Assembly (NCBI RefSeq): GCF_051622035.1
Contig: NC_135365.1
Location: 2,656,501 to 2,720,500 of the forward strand
Origin: Arctopsyche grandis
Lineage: Eukaryota > Arthropoda > Insecta > Trichoptera > Hydropsychidae
Reading direction: 5' to 3'
Length of the DNA: 64,000 bases
Shown here: piece after piece, positions 44,245 to 57,035 of the stretch
Position numbering within the stretch: position 1 is the first letter of the stretch
How the letters are laid out: every line of letters begins with the position of its first letter
Notes under the pieces: model-generated
Databases searched by the model: none
The model's input: only the letters and a program-made list of their open reading frames with translations
Told to the model about the DNA's origin: nothing
Position numbers and translations under genes: made by a program

Positions 44245-46801
44245 ATGATAATATTAAATCTCCCGTTTTGAAATTTTCATATTCAATCTATTATTATCTA
44301 TGAAATAATTATCCATTCCCTCTTTCTTCACACAATACATATTCGCATTTTTATTTGTTTAAATATATGTATAAAAAGTCATTTTGTGCATATCGGTTTT
44401 GGGGCGTTGCACATCGAGTGCATTTCTGGTATGGGGCGTGCATACGAAACCGCTCCGAGCCATATCTCACGTCGGCGAGAACAATGAGGCCAACAAAACT
44501 CCACAGACTCCAACCCTGGGTTATCACGACCCCTCCCTATTGATCACTTCGATACTGATGCCTAAGGATTGGCGCATACTTTGACACCAAAATAATCCAA
44601 CGACCAAAAAGTAGACTACCAAAACCATAGTGTGCATACATACATACATATACTGTACGAAAATAGACTTTTATAATTAGTGGTTATATGTAGTTAATCC
44701 TTGCCTAGTTAATAAAGTTTCAATTTTCATATTAAAATATTTAAAAAATAACAAGAAGCAACTCAGAAGTTTCACTTTTACCGTGCGTTTTTCTCGGAAG
44801 CTTCACACACATATTTTAAGAAATTATTTTTATATGTACGTAACGTAATGAATGAATCTTCTTTGTACAATGAAAAATAGTCATATAACACCAAAACGAA
44901 GAATCTGTCACTGGTGTCTGTCAAAATTTGGGAATGTATGTATTTTAAATTTTGATACGGATATTTTTTGCATAGTTTAAATCAAATTTATAAGGCAAGT
45001 TTTAATTGTATAATTAAATAAAAACGTAAGTGTGCAATTAAACTGTATTCCTGATTAATAATTGTGAAAATATTACGTCAAAGATAACTTTTTTTAAATT
45101 TTTGAAAATATAATATTTAAAACTTTTTACACCAAAAAAGTCGGAACCGGAATCGCAACCCGAACTGAAATAAGAATCGGGAATCGGAACTGAATTGGGA
45201 ATAGGGAATCGGAACTTAAAAAGGAATTGGGAATCGGAACTGAGATAGGAAACGGAAATCAGAAATGAAATAAGAATCGGGAATCAAAATCGAAATTTTA
45301 ACGTAATGCTAAAATTTGTTGTTTTTTTTTTTAAATCTCTATATTTGTCGATTAAACATGGCCAATCTAATAGTAAAACATTTTATTTAATTTATTTGGA
45401 TATTCATTCGTTTTTTTATAAAATTGAACGTCATGAATTTTACCAACCAAACAAACATACAAAGTCTCTTTCGAAATTATATATTAGAAGATATTATATT
45501 TACATATATATTATACTAGTGGTCCGGACGTACGAAAATTGGTACAATAGACGTGTTAATAGCTGTATATAAAACACGCCTGAATGCATACACGCTTCGC
45601 GCCACATTATCAATAGTCTTATCTGTGAAACGCGCTTGTACTTCAACTATTAGAAAAGTATTAATATTGTATCCATGCAGGATGGACATATGGCTTAGCC
45701 TTTTATTTATACATAATATATGATAATAATCAAATTTGATAATAATCACTGCATTCAAATTTGAATCCAAGCGGAGCTGAACACTTTCGCTAACTGAACG
45801 ATAACGTATTCGCGCGTATATATGTAATTACGGCGTGATTTTTTTCATGATGAGTCTCGAATAAAGACGTTTCCTACTTCAATTATCCAAAGTTGATTTT
45901 CGTTCCATTTAATTTGATTTCGGGATCGAATTAAAAAGCACAGTTACGGCTGTTTTTTCCTCTTTCTACTATTGAGCACATTCATTCATTCGATTTTTTT
46001 TTCATCGCACTTATATCTAGGCATTTGAGATTGAATTTGAAATTCCAAGAATCCAACGAGGCACTCAAATGTTTGAATTGGTTTTGGACAACGAAGACCA
46101 CACCATAATATTTGGACAATGCACTTAAAAAGACGCGAATTAAACTCGACTCTTAAACTGACTCCCAGTAATAACGTTTCATTATTATAATCATGTACTC
46201 GTATGAAAGTGCGTCTGTCGGATATTTATTATATGTACATCAACGCATTGAGTAATATTTTGACTACGTATTTTTTTTTAAATTTACATAGTATATATGT
46301 ATGTATATGTACATAATGTAATCCAAGTATAATGTGTAGTATTGCATACAAATATAAAAGTATACTATATATGTATGTATGTAGTGTGTTGTCGATTGAT
46401 TTTGTAATGAAATTGGAAATATTCATGTGATACCCAATGGCCTACATTTGAAAAAGAGTAATAAAATAAAACAAAAATAATACATAAAAAATGAACAAAG
46501 GTGAAAAAATCAAATAAAAGAATAAATAAAATCCTCAAATCCCATTCATAGTTTCAAATTGAACAAAATAAAAACAGTATTTTAATTCGTGTATCAATTC
46601 GTTTCCGAAGCCACCCGTTGAAATCCACGGGCACAACACTAGTACTTGAATAATAATAAAATGACACTCAATTGGAGTACAATATGAACAATTATTTTAT
46701 ATATGAATTACTGCAATATTTGAAATGCTACTATGATTAATAGTCTTTTTGACACAACACAGTTGCGCTCAAGGATGCTTGATATTTATTTATTTACAAA
46801 T
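44245..46801. other. Intergenic with repeat remnants and one unassigned ORF
   Basis: GC-richer frames at 44355-44584 (for example GYHDPSLLITSILMPKDWRI) look protein-like but match nothing I know. A GGGAATCGGAAC-type minisatellite is at 45137-45295, repeat C remnants are at 45306-45545, and the rest is AT-rich. Confidence 0.35.
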
Positions 46802-47570
46802 ATACCAGGAAGGCTTAACAGGTAAACCCCAAATGCGCCTTCCTGGTCCACATAGTTATTACATCATCATTTACAGCCATTCGCCATCCACTGCTGGATG
46901 AAGGCCTCTCCAACACGCTTCCACTCGTCTCTGTTTTGCGCAACATTCATCCATCTCACTCCGCACATTTTCCTAATTTCGTTCACCCATCTTCCTTGCG
47001 GTCTTCCTTTTACCCTTTTGCATTCTCTCGGGTACCATTCAAGCACTTCTTTTGTCCACCTTTCATCCATCCTCCTAGCTACGTGACCCGCCCATTGCCA
47101 TTTCAATCTCTTCACTCTATCCACTATGTCCACTACTCTTGTCATACTTCTCACCCACGTGTTCCACATTCTGTCTTAACATAGATACATGTAAATCTAA
47201 ACAATATCTGACATCTATGGTCAGATATTACAAGCATCGTATTAATACGATAAATAACAATGAATAACTTTCATGTAATAATATGATTTTTTTTTATATT
47301 CGATAAACAACCACAGAGACATCTATGGTGAGCAATATGGCGAAACCTAAGATATAACAATAACTAAAGGTTCGCAACAGAAAATTGGAAAGGAAACGCC
47401 AATTTTTACAGGAATCGTTTCAATGAAAATCAGAATAATTGGCAAATTCTGATAAGAAATGATCGACCTTGACAAACCAAGATCTGGCCAACAGCGAGAC
47501 TTAGCGGGAATCGAACTCGTAACATCAAGTACGAAATAATTCAACATTCACCACTAGACCACGCTGTTGG
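46802..47570 (-). mobile_element. SINE split by an RTE fragment
   Basis: Hairpin at 46805-46846. The body resumes after the RTE piece and continues to a tRNA-like head whose minus-strand start reads CCAACAGCGTGGTCTAGTGG with B-box GTTCGATTCC. ACATAG occurs at both edges of the RTE piece, a possible target duplication. Confidence 0.7.
46860..47180 (-). mobile_element. RTE 3'-end fragment
   Basis: Encodes the last ~100 residues of the RTE protein (VARRMDERWTKEVLEWYPRE, GRPQGRWVNEIRKMCG) and the TGA-repeat tail. About 95% like the copy at 22.8-23.1 kb by eye. Heavily 5'-truncated. Confidence 0.85.
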
Positions 47571-47574
47571 TTGG

Positions 47575-50265
47575 TGGTGAATGTTTAAAATTTATTTTTA
47601 TGAAATTACATTCATTAAAATAAATTTTAGCATTTTAATTAGTGATGCGTCAAAATGCATTACATAAAATTTATATTCAACTTTTTCCATAAGGTCAAGT
47701 TGACCTCTCTACGCACGATCGGCATTTCGTACCTACTCTCGAGAGTTTTCAACAAAAACCCAAGATTGCATCTTTACATACTTATATATATTTATATACA
47801 TGCATACACACTCAAAAGCATGTATTGCACAACGTGGTGTTTACCCTGGCATTAAATTACTCAAATTGCATGCAACTTGCAAATCGTGAGATGTTCCGCT
47901 GTCGATCCGTCTATCGTATCGGGACTCGAACCAGCATTCGACGAGGGTTGGCAAAATTCTCGTTAGACTATTAAAATTGACTGCGATAAGTTTTAAACGG
48001 TATGGAATGTTTCATGAGCGCATATTAAGCTCTCGATTGGTGGACGTGCAAGCCGTCAAAGTCTACGTTTGAAAACTTCATGCTCGATCAAGTGGAAAAT
48101 TCAGGTTAATGTTTATTATTTGTTTTACGATGACAGAGCTTTATTTGAGAAGTGTGTTTGACAATGAAGAATGTGTAATATTGTCGTGTTTGCAGTTTCC
48201 GTTCGACCGCAATACCATTTATTACAGTCGATTTCACGGCAGAACGCACATCGGCAAGTCTGATAGTTATCTTAACTGTGCCGTATGACTTTTACTGCGG
48301 TAATTTTTGAGCATTCGCCTTTTGAATATTGTTATTATTTTTAAACTGGTTTTTGAAAGTTCAAACTTGCTTGTTTACATGACTTTATGTCGGTGGGCTT
48401 TCAAGTGCGGTCACAATGACCGCATGCGGCCGCCTGCCAAGTTTGCTGCGGCCACAAACGCACGAAAAGTAAAAGAGTGTGAATCAACTATATGTACTTC
48501 TGGGTGTAATCTTAAAATCAGCTGGGAAAATATGTTTATTTTTATTACAAGCTTTTTATTAGAATTATACTAAAATATTATTAGTATAAATAACACTGTT
48601 CGACAAATGACGACTTTTTTTTTGGTTCATAGACGAGATATGACTTTTCTTATAAATCTATGCCCAGTGAACACGAATCTAGTAATAAAAAATGTTGATT
48701 GGCTCGAGATTCGGATATATGTGTTTTTTAAATCGCGCGATTTTTCTATATCTTGGTGTGGTTCGGTCGATGTCTCAAAATCTGTCAATTTCCTGTTCGA
48801 AATGAATATTAGAATCTATAGTCGGGTATTTTATCTATCAATTGAAGTACTTTTCAGCTTTAAAATCTCTCTAAGTAGTCGTCCAGTTTAAATCAAAAGT
48901 CAAAAGTACGTATTTTCACTTAGGATTTTTTTCCACTGTTAATACTATTTTATATTGAGTATTTTCTATTGAAACATGTTTATTGAGATAATGTTCTGGA
49001 CACACTATTTGTTGTGTGCTTAATTTTAAATCGGTAAAATTGCGAGCTAAAAGCGCGTACTAGTATTTACACGAATCTGAATTAAATTAATAGGGATAAT
49101 ATATTAAATTGTCTTTATATGAGAATTAAATAAAATTCCACTTAGAAAAATCATATTTTGACTATTCATTTATTTTATCGAGGTAAACCAGTTATCAATA
49201 GAATATTTGTTATTAATCCACAAGATCCATTCATCCACGAAACTGAAACGAAATGAAATTGGCCATCGCGGGTTGAGTAGGGTCTCATGCTGGATCGGTT
49301 CGACTATTCGTTCGACATTTAAATATGAAAATATTATAAATACAAACAAGAAAAATAATGTGTAAAATAGATAATAACCACTGTATCAGTAGCTATTAGA
49401 ATAGATCCAAGATTATTTTGTAAATATAATTAATGCATAGTAAAAAAGCATTCAAATAATCGTGTGAAAAAAATCATGCGCATATAATAACTTTATATTT
49501 ACTGTATTTGAAAAAAATAGCAGCACATCTTGAACTTTGCCTACAAAAAAAAATGAACTAAATTTATTAACTGATCTACATATGAAATTTCTAGAAATCA
49601 ATAAATCTACTTAATAAGCGACATTTTAACGACAGCGTTAAATTTACAATAACGAACGTCGCACACGTCGTCTAGAATTTATACATTTAATATCAACCAT
49701 TTAAGACATTTTGTCCCATACAAGTCTATGCGATAAAATATAATGGCACATTACACACATACCATTTTATGAATTATCCATTTTCTCGATAATGTTCGGG
49801 ATGCTGAAATATTTCTGTTATTTTTTTTTGTTTTCTTCGCGACGACCACACGCGTGCACTGTTTGAGAAGCGCTGCGGTTTATCTTGTATACGGTGTCAA
49901 TCTTGTTATTCGATAAGGGGTACTCTATTATCGTTGTCGACAGTGCTTTCGATTGTTTTGAAAAAAAATCTGTTAATGTTATATGCCGTCTAATGAACGG
50001 TTCGACGCGACATGTGAAACACGGCCGTGAGTGTGTTAAAAAGTCGTCGAAGCCTTATAAGGTTATAAAGGATTCTCTTGATCGGTCGCAATCAATTGAT
50101 GTACCGAACTTAAAAGGGTTTTTATACTAAGAAGTAATAAGAAAAAAAATGTGTATGTATAAAACAGTCGGTAGACGAGTTGATGTTTATTACTCATATA
50201 GGTTATTTATTCAATTATACATATCTGTCTTAGTCACAGTGTGTTGGTAGAGTTCGGTTTTCGGA
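47575..50265. other. Intergenic, several unassigned open frames
   Basis: A tRNA-like minus-strand motif with TAGTCTAACGAG and GGTTCGAGTCCC lies at about 47912-47970 (a SINE head relic rather than a functional tRNA). A 20-bp hairpin TGCGGTCA/TGACCGCA is near 48410. The frame 49885-50130 (ending RSQSIDVPNLKGFLY) is protein-like but unassigned. The 94-codon frame at 48607-48891 is probably repeat-derived. Confidence 0.35.
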
Positions 50266-50543
50266 CATGTCCCCATGGACACGGTTCCCGGAAATATGCA
50301 CTAAATTGCACTGAATAGTAGCGCAGTTTCGAGATGTCATAATGTTCAAAGGCGCTCAAAAAGAACTTATGCAATGGAATTGCACAAAAAAAGGACAGCA
50401 TCTTCGGATACCATACAAATACCCCTTGACACTTTTTTGTGGAATTCTATTGCGTTAGTTCTCTTTGAGCATCTTTGAAAGTTTGGATGTCTAGAGAGTG
50501 CAACTTTCTCCAGTGCATTTTTCCGGTCACCCGTGGACACATA
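50266..50543. mobile_element. Fold-back MITE, about 275 bp
   Basis: Ends resemble GTCC...CCGGAAATATGCACT and its inverse. Nested inside is a second inverted pair (TTCAAAGGCGCTCAAAAAGA and its inverse near 50455-50495). Confidence 0.6.
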
Positions 50544-51584
50544 CCCCCGGCCAAAAACCCCGTGAAAATTGCCCCCGCCATGGATAAAAATTGTTTAAAA
50601 ATAGCAATAAATAATTAATAATCTAATATATAATTTCGAAAGAGATTTTGTATATATGTAACCTTCGTTCGTTGGTCCGACACATTTTTTTTCGATTCGT
50701 GGGCGCCGATTCGATTTTTTTTTATTCAAAGGATTCGAAGTCCCCGGGGGCGAAGGCTCTGGGGGCGAAGGGTCTAGGAGGCGCCGATGGTGGAAGCGCC
50801 TTCGCGCTGGGGGCAAAGATGGTGGGGGGGCCGCCGGATTTTGGTATACATATAATTTCGAAAGATATGTAGTATATATGTTTGTTTGTTCGTGACAGTC
50901 AATTTAATAAAAAGTAAGAAGAGGTTAGTAAAAAAAACAATTGATTATTCAAATACATTTATATAAAATAAAACTATTCAAATAAATTTAATAAAATGTT
51001 TACTATTAGATTAGTCATGTTTAAGTGGATTATATTACAAATACCGAGCGAAGCCGGGTAAAACCACTAGTTAATAATAAATTAAGTAATATATAAGAAT
51101 AAATTAAGTGTGGTAGAGCATATTTAATTTGAATTTACAGACAATATTTAATTTCAATTTATTGTTATAAATAGAATAAATATAAATTTAAAAGACTTTT
51201 AGTCACCAGTTAGCGTTTGCGTTCTGTGGTATTGAAATTGAAGTATATATTATTGTTATATTATTATTATTATAATTTAAATATTTTTAGACTATCCATG
51301 ATGGAATTTGTCGAGAAAAGGAAAAGAAAAAGAGATTAAAATACAATTGATTTTGGAGTATATTTTAAATTATTATTATTGATTACTGATTTTTTATTAT
51401 TGATTATTTATAAAGCATCTTATACGTGTTTTATTAATATCTGTATTTATCTGGCTGAAATAAATTAGCATTGATACTGAATTTTTTCTTAAGATACTGT
51501 CAATTTTTATAAAATATTTGTATCCTTGATGCGGGGGGGGGGGGGGTTAATATCCAGGGGTTTTTTGACCGGGGGTATGTGTCC
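50535..51584. mobile_element. 1,050-bp TIR element hosting repeat C
   Basis: Ends GGACACATACCCCCGGCC and, inverted, GGACACATACCCCCGGTC, followed by AAAAACCCC and a G-run near 51534-51547. The interior includes a minus-strand repeat C (about 50630-51070) and a GC-rich GGGGGCGAAGG minisatellite (about 50750-50830). No transposase. Confidence 0.65.
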
Positions 51585-52390
51585 TGTTTCTCATTAAAGT
51601 ATTTCATCTTTCTTTGACTTTTCAAAATAAACAATTGAGAGCTTTCACAGTGGAAAATTGATCACAATATACAGATGTTAAACTTGCTTATGCAAAATCT
51701 GTATAAAACATTGGGTGAATTGAATTTATGAGACAGTCATTTTGCAGGTTTTTTGTCACGATTTGCGCGATTTATTGAGGTTGAAGATCCATCCGAGGGA
51801 TGAATCTATGACTTTTGGTTTATTTTTTCGGTTATCAGTCTATGCATAGTCGAAAACTGGTTTACAGGTTCGTTCGCGCGTCCGATGATCGTCGACCCGT
51901 TCATTCATCAGCTAACCGCAAGAGTATAACTTCAGATGATGCCGCAACCGCAAGAATTGATTCGAAAGACTCGGATTTGTCTGTCCGTCGGTCACTATTA
52001 CACCCCTAGGTGGTATGTATCGATTACCACTGAGAATATTTTCACACGTTCGATTCATCGGCTTAAATTGGCCACCGATAGAGAGATTTATCTGCAGATG
52101 AACTGTCTTTAGAGATCAGTTCGTCTGCCAAAGGACGAGGCTGTTTTATTCGCAATATTATATAATTAAACTTAAGAATGTTAGACGTATGTTAGATGAA
52201 TTGAAATGGTTGGATATTAGAAATAGTCTTAAATTAAACACATTAAAATTTGTATATAAGCTATGTAGATAAGAATCTATTAGCACTGTATATGCGAGAT
52301 TTTTTTTAATTAAAAAAATATAACAACCCGACACTCTTTAATATTACACAAAATAAATAAATAGAATTGTTCATATAAATATTCATATAA
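51585..52390 (+). other. Intergenic with a possible terminal exon
   Basis: After acceptor TTTACAG the interval 51868-52009 is open (47 codons), reading FVRASDDRRPVHSSANRKSI then a Ser/Asp/Arg-rich tail to TAG. Its codon use is more balanced than its surroundings, but no partner exon or family is recognised. Confidence 0.3.
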
Positions 52391-52391
52391 A

Positions 52392-52770
52392 CGGGCTAGT
52401 GCTTAGCATATTATGCTTTCGAGTGCAGTGGTCACAGTTCGATTCCCACTAGTAGCTTTTGGCTAGATCTTGGTTTGTGACACCAGGTCGATCTTTTCTT
52501 ATCAGAGTTTGGTAATTTTTCTGATTTTCATTGAAACCATTACTGCAAATTGGGACCTCCTTTTCAATCTCTCTTGCAAATCTCAAGCTATTCAGCGTCT
52601 TGAGGTTAGCCAATTTCTATAGTAAAAATGCTGTGAAAATTGCTCCATAGATGTCACAGTGGATGATGTTTGCATGAATTCGCATTGTATTGATTATATT
52701 GTATAAATGCTTTCACAATGGTACTTTGCAATGTTTGACCATCGATGTCGTATATAATGTAAAAATATAT
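52392..52770 (+). mobile_element. SINE, plus-strand copy
   Basis: tRNA-like head with GCTAGTGCTTAGCATATTAT and B-box AGTTCGATTCCC, then the core GTCGATCTTTTCTTATCAGA. The tail region is unclear. Confidence 0.65.
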
Positions 52771-53135
52771 TTTATAAATAATAAAATCAGTTTTCGGCTA
52801 GTATTTTATTATAAAATTATAAGTATTATATTGTTAAATGCTGAAAATAATAAATAACAGATGGACAGTATAAAAATTTGATGCGCGTAATTGACAGAAT
52901 TGTCTATCAATTTTTACGAATCTTGTGTTGATACTAATAAAAACGTAATAATGGCCATTTTTCAAAATAAAACTTAGCATTTAACGTTAATACTGACTAT
53001 TTATGTATAAATATTGACCATTTTTTACTTACCTCTTCTTAACTTGCCTTACGATTACAATTTAGTAAAAAATTTGGCTCTTATCCGATCGTTTTCATGC
53101 CATTTTTGTATAAATACTGAAAATTTATGTATTGA

Positions 53136-53340
53136 TTTTGATTTTTAAATGCTTTTTATTATTACTAAATTATGTTCACAATACATCTTATATCTATTTC
53201 TATAGCTACTGATCTACTGATCATTTTTTATTTTACAATTTAAATTTAATTTTGTTAGTAATCATAGTATTATATTATTCTAATGTTAATGTACAGCATA
53301 ATATGAAAAAGAACTCAAAAACCTATTGCACAATTTACAT
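53136..53340 (-). repeat. Repeat J
   Basis: The same 3'-anchored segment (TGCTTTTTATTATTACTAAA on the plus strand) as at 25398 and 55862. Confidence 0.65.
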
Positions 53341-53604
53341 ATGTATAAATATTAACCATTTAATATAAATTTACATTTATTTTTTTTATTTTTATGCATT
53401 TCTACATATGTACATCTGTTGTCTGTTGATTTTTCATTAAATAAATAAATACTGACCTTTCATTACTTATACCGACCACTTGTATACTAAACAATAGATA
53501 CTAGTTGTATAATATAAATACTGACCTTTCATATTTAAATACTGATAAAACTAGACTAAAATACTTGCCAGCAATTTTTTTATTTATTTTTTTACATAGA
53601 TATA

Positions 53605-53976
53605 TACCAGAAAGACTTGACAATTAAATACAAACAATGTAGCATTTTATTATTACACAAATCACTGTACTTCCAGAAGCTGAAGAACACGAAATGACAA
53701 TTAATTACAGAATTAATCCATTGAGACATCTATGGATTTAGATTTTGTACAAATTATACACACAATAAATACAGAAGATTTTTGACAGCAGGAAAGATGA
53801 TTTTTTGCCAATTTTGAGGAACCGTTTCAACAATGATCAGATAAAATTGACAAACTCTGATAAGCAACGATCGATTTGGAGTCAAAAATTCCCCCAAATC
53901 TAAACAGCAGTATGGCGGATCGAACCCACTGATCACTTGGTACTAAACATACACGCTGCCATTAAGCCATACTGCT
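53605..53976 (-). mobile_element. SINE with eroded tail
   Basis: The head on the minus strand starts CCAGCAGTATGGCTTAATGG, as in the copy at 14140, and the core GAAACGATCGATTTGGAGTC-type is present. The S1 hairpin is reduced to CCAGAAAGACTTGACA. Confidence 0.65.
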
Positions 53977-54880
53977 GGCTAATATACAAGTTCATAAAAT
54001 ATGTATATCTTGGTCACCCGCTATCCATCAAGGTGCGGCAAGTGTTAATGATCTTTTTTTACAAAATTGCATTGCAAAAATATATTTTATACCACAACCG
54101 ATTCTCGAAAGTCTTACGATAGATTTTTCAGCCGACAAAAGCCAGTGTTCAGCTTTGTATGATGTTTTTTCTTTATAGGTCTTTATATACCTATATATAG
54201 TATTAACGTACAAGTTGATTATTAACTTGTTTGTTTCTATTTTGAATTTTATATTATTTTCAACGGCTCCCGAACGAGAATGTGTTTGTATACTCGAAGT
54301 TCAATTAAGCGAGTAAAACATATGATTTTTTTTATATTATTATTATCGTTTGGTCTCTAGCATGTATGAGCCATTGTGTCGTTGGACAGTTTAATGAGGT
54401 GTTTTGATTAAATTGGATACCTTCTCGATCAACACTCTCCCGACTGGTGGACGAGGCTTTGGGGTTATTCAAGGAGGTAGTTGCTTTTGAAAAAATCGCA
54501 TAGTCATCGTTTCGACCATCGAATGATTAGATAGACTATGTTTGATATTTTTAGAAATAATAAGGTCAAACGTGCCTGGGAAAAGGGTGAATTTTCCGGT
54601 GCGAATTTTATGTAATTTAATATTGCACAATACTATTTAAAATATTGCACAGTACTATTTAGGGAAGCTTTGTATTTGCGGCTGGTTCTTATATAATATA
54701 TTGGTGCTGGCTATAGGTGCAAGACACTCCCTACTTTGTATTTTATTATTTGGTAATTTTACTTGATCTGCTGTTATTATAATGCTAATATTTTTTATGA
54801 TTATGTATAAATGTATTTTTGTCTATGTATATACATATGCATATATTTTTAGTTTTTTTAATCTCTGTGTATTTTTTCGA
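53977..54880. other. Intergenic, no gene seen
   Basis: AT-rich. A short duplication of ATATTGCACA(A/G)TACTATTTA is at about 54615-54665. Confidence 0.45.
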
Positions 54881-55099
54881 CCATTGTGGCGCATTAAGGA
54901 CTCCAGTAAGGGGCGGGCCGCACAGTGCGACTTGTGAGCGACTTGGTTGAGGGCGACCAGACCAATGCACTCAGGTAGATGGGACATGCCACACCCGTCA
55001 ACTTATTTGTCGCACACATTTTCATACATTTTTTCGTGTCGCGCAACTAGTCGGCCGACAAAGTTGTACTGTGCGGGCCCGGCCCTAATGCTACAATGG
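54881..55099 (+). mobile_element. S3 tail hairpin with a MITE inserted in its loop
   Basis: The stem CCATTGTGGC (54881-54890) pairs with GCTACAATGG (55090-55099). Removing the inserted MITE and one TAA leaves the 20-nt loop GCATTAAGGACTCCAGTAAT. Confidence 0.65.
54910..55085. mobile_element. 176-bp PIF/Harbinger-like MITE
   Basis: Ends GGGGCGGGCCGCACAGTGCG and, inverted, GGGCCGGGCCCGCACAGTAC. TAA duplicates at 54907-54909 and 55086-55088. Confidence 0.75.
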
Positions 55100-55246
55100 T
55101 CCAAACTAAAACTTAAATATATAAATAAAACAGCGGAGATATTTGTTGGAAAATCGGTCTAAACATATTTGTCTGTCGTTGTGGTTTCTCGGTGGCTTAC
55201 TAAATAACAAACAATCGTATGTTATGTTTTAGATGATTGATGATAT

Positions 55247-55657
55247 TGTTACGTACGCCGCGGATTAAGTGAATAGAATCCCAGAGACTATGTAAGTGCT
55301 TGCACTTAGACCAACGGATATCTGTTATTGGATTAGCTAAGTGCTTGCACTTACCTTCCAGGATTATATCTGGACTCTAAGTGCATTTAGGCTAAACAAT
55401 GACCGTTATTAGTCTTTTCTCAGAATCAGTACGGGGAGACCCAATGTCGTGGAAATACATATCCGAATACGTGACTATACAACAGGTAAACAGATTAGAC
55501 GACCTGAGAGATCTACCCTTTATAAGGCGGTACGTAGGCGATATCATGTCATTCTGGACTGAGCACTGCCAGTGCGTGTATCTCCTTAATCATCAATAAA
55601 CGCTGTCAAACGACTGTTGGCCTTTTACTTGGATCCTCCACCCACCCCTACGCAACA
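55247..55657 (+). mobile_element. Solo LTR, 411 bp
   Basis: TGTTACGTACGCCGC ... CCTACGCAACA with a 4-bp ATAT duplication (55243-55246 and 55658-55661) and an internal AATAAA near 55597. Gypsy-like by duplication length. A near-complete minus copy is at 63203-63594. A 66-codon frame (MTVISLFSESVRGDPMSWKY...) is open in both copies. Confidence 0.75.
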
Positions 55658-56892
55658 ATATGTAACGACAAAATAGTCTCGTTGTTTTTGTTGATATGAT
55701 TTCAAGTCATATATTTTAAAGATACTTTTTCCAATAATAAATTTATAAACAATTGATTACTTATATATAGTATACAATGATTTTGAAAATTTGATATGAC
55801 TTTATTTACCGATTTTGGCTATGCAATGGTTCTTTAAACGTATACCTATGTACATATGTTTGATTTTGATTTTTAAATGCTTTTTATTATTACGAAATTA
55901 TGTTCACAATACATCTTATATCTATTTTAAGGACTACTGATCTACTGATCATTTTCTATTTTACAATTTAATTTAATTTGGTTAGTAATCATAGTATTAT
56001 ATTATTCAAATGTTAATGTACAGCATAATAGGAAAAAGAGCTCAAAAACCTATTAACAATTCTTACCTACATATGTAACTGTAATATATGATATCAAATT
56101 ATATAATACTTGAATAAAAATTCATAATATACGTGACGAAATTTTGGCAATAAACAAACGCTTTTACGACTATTGCCGAATTGCAGAATAATGACGCGTC
56201 TGTTTGCGGCGTCCGCTCTTGACCGAATCAAATATTAAATAACGATTTCCTATCAGACCTGAAGTTGGAAAAAAATCGTCTATTGAATTTCAATTTTATT
56301 GATGTGTAATAAATTTTTTCTCGATCACAAATGATTTTTATTGTCTATGGAAGCCGAGAAAAGCTAATTTTCCGCTCGGGTATGCGTATTGATTCAAATT
56401 TTAATGTTATTATATTTTGATTGCAATATTACATACGTAGGTATATTATACTTTCATAATATTGGCATTGGATCTATGTATGTACATGTGTACATGTGTA
56501 TATGTGTATACATAATAAAATAGCCGAGCGATGATTTTAATCGATTAGTTGGAGTTAGCGGTCTTCGTTTACACGCATACATAACTATGTACATGCATAT
56601 AATCCATACAGTGCGACTCTTTTATACTTACTATTTATTTATTTAAATTACAATTTTGCCAAGAGTAGTTCCAAATCGTCACTATGGATAAACAAAAAAA
56701 ATAATTAAGTATACCTATACAATAAGATGAAAATAAAATAAGCATAAATATAAAACTAATAAACAAATTAAACAATCAACCAGATCAGTATATTTTAGAT
56801 TAAAAAAATCCAAACTAATAGAAATCCGGTTGAGGAGCTTGATGCCCCTGGCAACAGGCGACGAAACCATCATGTTGGTACTTGGTAATATA
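55658..56892. other. Intergenic with repeat J copy
   Basis: J repeat on the minus strand at about 55862-56072; otherwise AT-rich without genes. Confidence 0.5.
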
Positions 56893-57035
56893 CTACACTA
56901 GTTGTTTTACCCGGCTTCACTCAGTATTTGTAATATAAACAGCTTAAACATGGCGAATCTAATAGTAAATATTCATTCGTCGTCCCAACCAAAAATACTA
57001 ACAAACAAACTAAGTCTCTTTCGAAATTATATAAA
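56893..57035 (+). repeat. Repeat C, short copy
   Basis: Begins ACTAGTTGTTTTACCCGGCT and includes GGCGAATCTAATAGTAAA and TCTCTTTCGAAATTATATAA. Confidence 0.55.

Noticed and set aside
47912-47970. Functional tRNA gene on the minus strand
   Set aside because: A/B-box-like words only; no convincing acceptor stem, likely a SINE-head relic.
48607-48891. 94-codon ATG-started ORF as a gene
   Set aside because: Low-complexity Phe/Ile/Ser composition typical of insect repeat DNA; no recognisable domain. Left as unassigned.
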